Assembly: GCF_035046485.1 (NCBI RefSeq)
Contig: NC_085138.1
Coordinates: forward strand, 295,288,256-295,352,255
DNA length: 64,000 nt
DNA from: Aedes albopictus
Taxonomy: Eukaryota; Arthropoda; Insecta; Diptera; Culicidae
Direction of reading: 5' to 3'
The notes beneath the pieces were generated by a model. That model was given only the letters and a program-made list of their open reading frames with translations, was not told where the DNA came from and did no database searches. A program made the translations under genes and the position numbers. This document shows positions 56,293 to 64,000 of the stretch, piece by piece; the stretch's first letter is position 1, and each line of letters opens with the position of its first letter.

Positions 56293-59200
56293 TTAAACTT
56301 TTGTACCAGCAGAGTGAAGAAAGTCGAAAATACATCTCATGTATGTGACATCATGGGTCCCCAGCACATCTGCCACAAGAACAAAGGGTTGTCTACCTCG
56401 GGTCCCAAGGGTATCCAAAAGTAGTGCTCTCGAGGCGTCATTATCCGGGCATTGCCAAACTACGTGGTCGATGTCATCATAACCGGAACCGCACTTAGTA
56501 CAAACATTGCTCCACGCGAGGTTAATCCTGTGTAAATGCGCATCTAGTAGGGATGTAGTACCGGTAGTACCGGTACCGAAATACCGGTACTACCGGCCGA
56601 TTTTCGGTACCGAAAATACCGGTACTGAGCAACCCCTAGTACCGGTACTTTCGGTACTGGGAAATCAATACTTAAATACTGAATTTAAGACATTGGTAAT
56701 AAATTAAAAAATGTTTGAATATTTATTCCAAACTGATAGTTAAACATGTTTGTACTTGTCGTTTATTGGGAATATTTAACAAAGTATATTTTATAAATTT
56801 AAAAACATACAATACAATTAGATTTTACAATCTTTTGCAATATTTTTCAGATAACTATACAGCAAATGCGTATTAAATGTATAATTGTTCTGTTGAACAT
56901 GTGAAATCTTAAGCTTCAAATTTTGATGCAAAGTAGATCCTTAGATTCCTTCTAATTAGATTAGGCTGAGGGGACATGGCAAGTTTCTATTAGAAGAATG
57001 TGAACTGAATCTATATAATTTAATATATATCAATTAAATTAATTAAAATAATCTAAATTGAAGCTATATATTTTTAAAATTAAGGTGCAAATGCCAAGAT
57101 AGCAAAACGGAAGAGGAACGAATCCGGTACAGCCAGTATGGATAGTAGCATGCTTGTTGGCTGGATATTCTCAAAGCCTTTTGAAGGCAAACTGGTTCTC
57201 AAATTGTTGCTTGGATTACTCAGCTTGAATCGGTTCCTCTTCCGTTACAATTCCGCTATCATTGCCTTTAGGGTTTTGGGGCTGTAGCGAATATCTGCCA
57301 GTACCGGTATTTTACCGGTACTACCGGTACTGGATGCGCTAGTATCGAAATACCGGTACTCGCCAAAAGTGGTCGGTACTGCGACCCCTAGCATCTAGCG
57401 AGTAATGGTTGGACATAAGTCTTGACATTACGCGAATGAAATTGCGACTTACATCCAAACCATACCACCACACTCGCAAAGAAACATTAGGAATAATGGA
57501 ATGAACCACCGTCCCAGCTGACCATCTCGCCAATCATTTTGCCAACTTTGAAGAGAACTCTGGCGAATAAAATGGAAAAATTCATCGTGTGAAATTCTTC
57601 TATCATAGATCTTACCTTCCTGTGCGTCCACCTTTGCGAGAGAGTCCGCCTTCTCATTGCCATAAATTGAGCAATGTGAGGGGACCCATACAAAGGTAAT
57701 CTTGTATGATATTTCGAACAGTGCACCCATCTGCTCCCTTATTTTTGCAAGAAAGTAAGATGGATGTTTTACAGGTTTCATCGACCGGAGTGCCTCAATC
57801 GAACTAAGGCTATCCGAGAAGATGAAGAAATGGTCTACGGGCATGTTGAAAATCATCCCCAAAGCGAAGTTGATTGCTGCCAGCTCAGCAACATAAACCG
57901 AGCAAGGTTCCTGAAGTTTGCGGAAGGTGGTGCAATTTTCATTGAAGACACCCAAACTAGTGGACCCATTTATGCGATACCCATCAGTGAAGAATCTCTT
58001 ACAGGAATTGACATGTTGGTACTTTTCGTTAAAAATGCGAGGAATAGATATACATCGGACTTGATCTGGAATTCCACGAATAGCTTGTTTCATTGACAAA
58101 TCGTATTTAACAGAGGAACTGTCATTGGTGAAGTGTACACGAGGTGGATTATAACCAGGGAGGCTTATGTCAGATGACATGTAGAAAAGATAGATTCTCA
58201 TGAATTTTGACTGAGTATTCAGAGTAAGCATTTCTTCGAAATTTTCAATCACAAGTGTGTTGCTCACTCCACACTTGATAAGTAACCTTAGCGAGTGCTC
58301 CCAGAAGCAGTTCTGGAGAGGTTTCACCCCTGCCAGGACCTCTAGGCTCGCATTATGCGTTGAGTGCATGCACCCGAGGGCAATACGCAGACAACGATAT
58401 TGAATTCGTTCCAACTTTATCAGGTGGCAGTTTGCTGTTGAGAGGAAACAGAAAGAGCCATACTCGAGAACAGAAAGAATAGTAGTTTTGTAAAGTTTTA
58501 TGAGGTCTTCCGGATGAGCACCCCACCATGTTCCGGTAAATGTGCGTAGAAAATTGATCCTTTGTTGACATTTTTGCACCAAATACTTGATTTTAATTAA
58601 ACCAGACCTCAAGGTATTTCGAAGTCAAAGACTGGTCGATTTCTATTTCCAGAAGATTGAGTTTCAGTTGGGCTGGGTTCTGCTTTCTGGAAAACACAAC
58701 CAATTGAGTTTTTTTTGCGGAGATAACTCGATTCCTACATTTTTTGCCCAAATGGAAAGATTGATTAAGGAATTTTGCAATGGTCTTTGCAACATTTCTG
58801 CATGTGGGCCTTTGAGAGAAACAACAGCATCATCTGCAAGTTGTCTCAGCGTGCATTGTCCTTCCAGACAGCTATCAATGTCTTTCACGTAGAAATTATA
58901 AAGCAAAGGAACTTAAACAAGAGCCTTGGGGTAGGCCCATGTAGCTAATTCTGTAAGTTGACAGTTGTCCGAGATTGAAGCTCATATGTTTTTCTGACAA
59001 CAACTTATACAAGAAATTATTTAAGAGTCCGGGTAGTCCAGTATTGTGCAGTTTTTCTGACAATATTTCTATAGAAACTGAATCAAAAGCGCCCTTAATA
59101 TCCAAGAAAACTGAAGCCAGTTGCTCCTTTTCCGCAAAGACCAGTTGAATATCTGTTGAAAGCAACGCTAGACAATCGTTTGTTCCTTTGTCCTTGCGAA

Positions 59201-59300
59201 ACCCGAACTGTGTATTTGAAAGCATACTATTCGATTCAACCTAATGGTCGAGTCGCGATAGGAGCATTTTTTCCAACAATTTCCTTAAACATGTTATCGC
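56293..59300 (-). pseudogene. I-clade LINE: reverse transcriptase, RNase H, C-terminal zinc motif
   Basis: The RT begins LEKMLLSRLDH (in-frame TAG next), then MLSNTQFGFRKDKGTNDCLA, FLDIKGAFDSVSIEILS, GLPQGSCLS and LADDAVVS (catalytic box). Frameshifts lie near 58910 and 58640. A 387-codon frame (57449-58612) carries the rest of RT and an RNase H with all four acidic residues (D210, E243, D267, D323). A hAT insertion splits the C-terminus. Beyond it, HRINLAWSNVCTKCGSGYDD and HVVWQCP complete a zinc motif and the protein ends GTKV at 56293. RNase H plus this C-terminus marks the I clade, as in the mosquito MosquI family. Its endonuclease start lies at 63540-64000. Confidence 0.88.
56548..57390. 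mobile_element. hAT-type non-autonomous element H1 with CCGGTA iterons
   Basis: Terminal TAGGGATGTAGTACCGG and, inward from the right, TAGGGGTCGCAGTACCG. The 8-bp duplication GCATCTAG stands at 56540-56547 and 57391-57398. Both ends hold clustered GGTACCGGTACT/ACCGGTA palindromic iterons. The interior is AT-rich and non-coding. Removing it restores the I-clade frame (SLDA-HLHRI). Confidence 0.92.
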
Positions 59301-59309
59301 AATTTGGCG

Positions 59310-60757
59310 GTATGAATTATGGTCTATCCAGAGAACCGTCTCTTGAGAGTGATTCCCAAGAAATGGGTCGTGCTGGGACTGAGTCTGGGCAGACCTAGGG
59401 GCAGACCTTTTTCGCGAAGCTGAATATTTAACGGTTGTCGTACAAGTCGCTTGTAACGTTGATTGGCTCGAAGGTATCGCGCCCTCCGGGACGCAGTTTT
59501 GGTTTTGCTAAACTTACTCAGCGCTCTTCGTTTCTCCCTCTTCAGGCGCTTTAGACGTGCGTTCGACCAAACTGGATGAACTTGTACACGGTGAAGCTTC
59601 TTAGGAACGAACTGGTCAATAGCATACAGCAAAATGTTGCCGATGGTAGAAGCGGCTCGGTCGGTATCGAAGTCACGAAGTGCGGAGGTCCAGTCGACAC
59701 TCAAAAGAAACGAGTTCATGTTTGCATAATCAGCTCTGCCAAAATCGTAGTGCAACGTGTTAGCTTCGGTATCTACGAACGCGTTTTGAGTCGGAATGTT
59801 CAGTGATATTTGAAGAGGAGGATGATTTCTACATACTTTCACCAGAGTTGCTGGAGCTCGGGTGATGTCGCAATTTGAACTAATTTCTTCACTTAGGGGC
59901 TGTCCATAAATCACGTGGTCTTTTTTTTTGGGACTTCTCAACCCCCCCCCCCCCCCCCCCCCGTGGTCATTAGTCCATACAATTTTTTTTTTCTTCCATA
60001 CAAAATGGTCATTGGCCGAACCCCCCCCCCCCTCATGACCACGTGGTTTATGGACAGCCCCTTACAAAGCAAAGATCAAGTAGGCGGTCGTTGTCGTTCG
60101 TAACACCATTCAGCTGCTTCAAACCGGCGGTGCTGTAACCATCCAACAAATCCCCGGACGACACGCTATTGTTAGAGCGAGCAGCATCGGGATAGTAGAA
60201 TCAGTGGGCATTCCAGTTCCAGTTGATGAAACGAAGGTTGAAATTGCCGGCAATAATAATGGTGTCATTTGGATTCATCTGGCCAATAATCCAATTCAAC
60301 GACTCGATATGTTTATCGATGAGATTGACATCGTTGATGCGGTCGGGTGGAAAATAGACGATGCAGATAAACATGTTTACTCCAGAAAGCGATATTTTCA
60401 CCCAGAGCTGCTCAACTACACTACTGTGCGGAGGGGCAACAACGTGCGATTTAAATCAAGATCGAATAGCAAGCAAAACTCCGCCACCAGATTGCTTGCT
60501 GCTATTGGACGGCGAACGGTCACATCGGTAGACGCAGTAGGTGTCATCGAACAGTTGGCTGGAGGGCGTATTATCGTTTAGCTACGTCTCCGTGAAGGCG
60601 TAGATGTCGTAGCATTGATCGGAACAGGCTAGCTTGTAGTCGGAAACGGAACTATTGATACCACCAAGGTTTTGGTAGTACATCAATACCTCTGAGGTGG
60701 CCGAATTACCAACTGCCAACGAAGCGCTGTGAACGGGAGATTCGTGAGGCGAGGAAC
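59310..60757 (-). pseudogene. CR1-like LINE ORF2: endonuclease and linker, truncated before RT
   Basis: Reading minus from 60757: MYYQNLGGINSSVSDYKLAC, then DQCYDIYAFTET followed by TAG and LNDN. These are the usual opening motifs of a CR1/Jockey-type endonuclease. ICIVYFPPDRINDVNLIDKH and IIIAGNFNLRFINWNW (normally DFN) follow, then RLLDLCF. MITE M3 interrupts there. The linker (59324-59880) has VPKKLHRVQVHPVWSNARLK and KREKRRALSKFSKTKTASRR. At about 59310 the sequence switches to I-clade RT, so this LINE has no RT of its own. Stops and the D-to-N change show that it is dead. Confidence 0.75.
59896..60061. mobile_element. C-tract MITE copy M3 (CCACGTGGTCA subtype)
   Basis: The ends are GGGGCTGTCCATAAATCACG and GGGGCTGTCCATAAACCACG (inward from the right). 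The flanking duplication is TTA (59893-59895, 60062-60064). It inserted into the CR1-like coding region. Confidence 0.88.
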
Positions 60758-60975
60758 CAGGCCCGGATTAAGGATTGTGGGGGCCCGGGGCCCGAGCGGA
60801 TGTGGAGGCCCCTCGGAGAGATGACCAAAAATGTTTTTCCTTATTTTCGAACAGTACTTGAGCAATATGAAAAATAAAGTTAATGTTAGCAATAAAAAAA
60901 TGTTTTTGTGGGGGCCCCTAAAATGTGGGGGCCCGGGGCCCGGGCCCCCCCGGCCCCCCCTTAGATCCGGCCCTG
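60758..60975. mobile_element. hAT-type MITE H4, GGGGGCCC-rich
   Basis: The ends are CAGGCCCGGATTAAG and, inward from the right, CAGGGCCGGATCTAA. The 8-bp duplication CGAGGAAC stands at 60750-60757 and 60976-60983. The inside has GGGGGCCCGGGGCCCG near both ends and an A-rich centre. Confidence 0.9.
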
Positions 60976-60983
60976 CGAGGAAC

Positions 60984-61293
60984 AATCATTCAGCAATGAA
61001 TACTTGCCGGAGGGAGCGTTTTGGAAGACCCCATTGCCGACCCTAGATTCAGGACCGGGATGACAATGTAGGCGGGAACGAAGCTGGCGGCTAGATGTGA
61101 CTACGGGCTCGACTGAACTAGGGGGCTTTGGGGCTTCCATAGAACCATACATCGTGCATCCCGGGTTTGATGAACAAAATCGTTTGTAGTTTGGCGTTAC
61201 ATATTCGGTGGTGCTTGACGGATTGATGATCAGAGCGGTAGATGAAGTTTGGCACTGGCAGAAAGCGGGAATGGTATCAGGAGAGGATGCTAG
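60984..61293 (-). pseudogene. CR1-like LINE, segment between ORF1 and ORF2
   Basis: Lies between two hAT insertions. On minus it reads through a Ser/Pro-rich stretch (frame 60961-61152, EAPKPPSSVEPVVTSSRQLR). It probably belongs to the ORF1 tail or the ORF2 start of the LINE. Confidence 0.5.
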
Positions 61294-62193
61294 TAGGGGT
61301 CGCAGTACCGACCACTTTTGGTGAGTACCGGTATTTCGGTACTGGGATGATAGTACCGGTAGTACCGGTAAAATACCGATACTGAGAAATTATCCACTAA
61401 AATAAAGAATAATCAATTTTGCACAGAAAATCTACAATTCACCAGGTATTTGTAAATTCTGGTTTTCAGAGATGCCATTAAAGCTAGCCAGAAAATACTG
61501 AATAAAACAAATAATATCAGTTAAAAATGATAGAAAGAAATAAGTTGTATGAAACTGTTTTTCGAGCTTTTGTTTAGCTTCTGCGCAGTTTCACAGGCAG
61601 TATCTTGGTCAGTCTAAAATGAAACAGGAACATCCTTGCATGTACCAAATTCAGATAGCTACAAGGTGAAAACAGAAGAAGATTTAACTAATTTTTCCTC
61701 TATTATTCCTCCAAAAACTGAAGAAATAACAAGAAATCCTAATCTATAGTTATAACTAATTATAACAAGTATTATTCTAAGCTAATAAATCCAATAATAA
61801 CATTTGCAAAAATGTTGCATGTATGAAATGTTTGTTTATCAAATTACTTGGTTTTAAATAAATGTTTTCATTTATTTCCATTGCATATTGGCTATACTTA
61901 TGACCGGATTTCAGCACTTCGGCATAGATTTCACGGTACCGAAAGTACCAGTACCAAAGCTCACTCAGTACCGGTATTTCGGTACCAAAAAGTGGTCGGT
62001 AACAAGCCCGTGCACAAGGGGGGGGGGGTTTTGGGTGTTAAACCCTCCCCATTATCGACGCTTTATACACTAGGCGCCCCTCCGCCTTTTGCCGAAATTG
62101 GCAAAAACCCCTCCCTTGGCGCCACTTCTGTGCACGGGCCTGGTCGGTAATACCGGTATTTTCGGTACCGGTACTACCGGTACTACATCCCTA
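61294..62193. mobile_element. hAT-type non-autonomous element H2 with CCGGTA iterons
   Basis: The ends are TAGGGGTCGCAGTACCG and, inward from the right, TAGGGATGTAGTACCGG. They are the same two ends as H1 in reverse order, so H2 is inverted relative to H1. The 8-bp duplication GATGCTAG stands at 61286-61293 and 62194-62201. It carries another MITE (62003-62142). Confidence 0.92.
62003..62142. mobile_element. 140-bp hAT-type MITE H3 nested in H2
   Basis: The ends are CAAGCCCGTGCACAAGG and, inward from the right, CAGGCCCGTGCACAGAAG. The 8-bp duplication GTCGGTAA stands at 61995-62002 and 62143-62150. It contains a G10 tract and CCCTCCCC. Confidence 0.9.
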
Positions 62194-62201
62194 GATGCTA
62201 G

Positions 62202-63191
62202 GATGCTAGTTCTAATTGATAGAGGTACTTGCCTGACAGGGCAGGCTGGAGAACCTCTTCAACAGATTTGACAACAGGACCACGACGACTAAGATGAACG
62301 TTGGCAGCATAAGGCGGGACTGAGTCAAATTGCGAAGAGGTCTCCAAACTGCTTTTTGATGTGCGTCGTGGTAAATCAGCATCTAATCCATCATTTCTTC
62401 CACCGACGAGGACGGTGGGCTGGACAGCTTTGACGTGGGAGTGGCATTGGGTGTAATCTGCGGTCTCCAAAAATTTCTGGTCGACTTGTTGTCCTTGAAC
62501 TCGCGGAAAAGAATTCCTTTTGGCCAAGTTGTAGCACAGAGAGCCTTGGCCTTGAGGTTACACTCTATGCCGATTTTGAAGGAAATGAACGATAATGTGT
62601 TGATATCGCGACCATTACCATTTCACGTACTTGATCTGCCGTAACATCACGAGAGATTCGAGACAAGTAGAGCCAGAATTTAGGTTGATTATCGGGCATA
62701 GGCACAACCTCAACGCCAACTGACGGTGAAACAGATTCGGCAGTTCCACAATCAATGGGTTGTTTCCGAAATGTGTTCGATGGAGGTGGGTTGAACAGAC
62801 GACGACTGGAAATTGCTTTCGAAGCGATTCTCCTAGACGATTTCGGCGTGGAATTAGCAAGTGTCGTGAAGCTAGAGCGAATTTCCTTTTTAAGTTCGGT
62901 CAAGATTTCGAGCTTCAAATTTTCAACGATGTCGTTATGCTCACTCAGCACTTTTTCTTGGCCGGCTTCATATGCACAACGTATTGTGCTACGTATATAC
63001 AGGTCGTTCATCAGCTTGCTGCAAGAGCTGCAGAGATAGTATAGTTTGTCATACTTTGCAGTATCTCCAGCAGCATTAGCACATATTCCAGAGCATTTCA
63101 CATGAAATACTGATTTGCAAAATCCCTGGCAGGTGATATGCTCTTGCTCAGCTGTGATTTCGGTAGTGCAGGAATGGCAAATTGCAGGCAT
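62202..63191 (-). pseudogene. CR1-like LINE ORF1 with PHD-type zinc finger
   Basis: The first 208 codons (62565-63191) are open from the ATG of MPAICHSCTTE. Ligands C5, C8, C21, C25, H30, C33, C54 and C57 form a PHD-like finger, as in ORF1 of CR1-clade LINEs. A helical stretch (DIVENLKLEILTELKKEIRS) and a domain ending KFWLYLSRISRDVTADQV follow. After a frameshift near 62565 the reading continues in another frame (62198-62527, KRNSFPRVQGQQVDQKFLET). The hAT element H2 cuts the tail at 62193-62201. It is probably an RNA-binding chaperone of the retrotransposon. Confidence 0.75.
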
Positions 63192-63539
63192 ACTGCTCGA
63201 AGTAACGACGCGATGCTAATGTTGAAACAGAGATGCGCCTCGAAGGTATGCAATGTCGGTGTCGAAAACTTGCACGGAAGAAATTGCGTTGGATGTGTGT
63301 TTATACAATCAAACGATGATCGCGGATAATAACACGGTCGGAATGGTTCCACCTTCAGCAAAAAATATCTACGTATTCTGTCTGTTGCAGCACTATATAT
63401 CTTCCAATTCCACAGGTGATAGACAGTTTCACTATCAAACTACCGATATCAGTAGAGATAACTATTTAATAACACGGATAAACGAATATAAACGATGTTT
63501 GAAAACCACATATAAAACAGCTACAATTACAGTGACAGT
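63192..63539 (-). other. Probable 5' UTR of the CR1-like LINE
   Basis: Lies between the ORF1 start and the point (about 63530) where I-clade sequence begins. GTAATTGTAGCTGTTTTATA on minus may be near the LINE's first bases. It has no coding support. Confidence 0.45.
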
Positions 63540-64000
63540 GTTGCCAGTTGAGTTCATCTTCAGAAGAGAGCCATGTTTCACAAAGTGCAAATATATCACA
63601 ATCCGAGTTGTGAATTCAATATTTAAACAGGTCCAATTTAGGTTTTAAACTATGACAGTTCCACTGTAGTACAGTGATCATATCTTGAACCTCGGTTGAT
63701 GAATTATTCATCGAAAGATATGGTCGAAGCAAGGAGGGGCCATGATTGTTTCAAATTCCGAAGATATTCTTCTACTGTTGGGATAAAAATATCAAGAATG
63801 CCTCGAAGAGTGTCCGGAAGGCCAAGGGCATGATATAAGCGATCCACAAGAACCCTGAAAGTAAGCAATCCTCGTTTGGGCTAGAGGGGTTTAGTTGAAG
63901 TTCGAGGAGCTTTTGTAGTCTTTTTTTGCTACTTTGTCGAATGCTTCTTTTTGAAGTATACTTAACAGTTGAAGGAGGATTCACTAGGTCTTTACTACAG
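63540..64000 (-). pseudogene. I-clade LINE: ORF1 C-terminus and ORF2 endonuclease start, cut by window edge
   Basis: Minus translation gives LYHALGLPDTLRGILDIFIP, then TVEEYLRNLKQSWPLLASTI, ending SFDE at about 63707. This is taken as the ORF1 end. About 26 bases later an ATG (63679-63681) opens MITVLQWNCHSLKPKLDLFK, then Y, a stop, IHNSDCDIFALCETWLSSED. This is the opening of an APE-type endonuclease (QWNC and E of the CETW motif). It ends at about 63540, where CR1-like sequence starts. The rest of this element is probably the RT/RNase H segment at 56293-59300. Confidence 0.78.

Overview
This looks like genomic DNA from a culicine mosquito, probably Aedes. It is AT-rich, has no bacterial-type gene layout, and is almost entirely mobile elements nested in one another. 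The evidence is several LINE clades (R1, RTE-like, I and CR1-like), a Penelope fragment, tRNA-derived SINEs, MITEs and long foldback elements of several DNA-transposon types, and degenerate GGAATTCC minisatellites. No complete host gene is visible.

Layout. 0-9 kb: an apparently intact R1-clade LINE (two long ORFs, minus strand) sits inside the TG microsatellite of a tandem-repeat-bearing element ('family A'), whose 152-bp repeat array and 3' end follow. 9-10 kb: Penelope and R1-type LINE remnants. 12.4-15.7 kb: a related 'family B' element, duplicated in the order head-head-tail-tail, with a MITE in its last tail. 16-24 kb: a 300-bp tandem repeat, then about 5.6 kb of GGAATTCC minisatellite holding SINEs, a 434-bp palindrome with hammerhead-like motifs and a 0.9-kb foldback. 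25-31 kb: RTE-like LINE pieces, family A-type repeats, a Tc1/mariner-like element and a SINE. 32.9 kb: a 54-bp segment with strong splice sites and one open frame, the only host exon candidate. 33.9-39.6 kb: foldback elements with interleaved arms. 40.9-44.9 kb: SINEs, GCCATCTTG repeats, an inverted family A head and a 1.2-kb palindrome. 46.6-48.2 kb: MITEs. 48.2-53.6 kb: an RTE-like LINE split by a 2-kb LTR-like insertion. 56-64 kb: an I-clade LINE containing part of a CR1-like LINE, both cut by hAT and other MITEs.

How the parts relate. The window is best read as insertion history. Target-site duplications can be seen directly: 8 bp for five hAT-type elements, 3 bp for the C-tract MITEs, TA for Tc1/mariner-type foldbacks, TTAA for a piggyBac-like foldback. 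In several cases the empty site is also in the window. Families A and B share a 3' signature (CACC-loop-GGTG, then GGATTAA, then GGG and a T tract), a 5' inverted repeat matched near the 3' end, a TG tract and a central tandem array. This architecture recalls Helentron/DINE-1-like non-autonomous rolling-circle elements; that assignment is inference.
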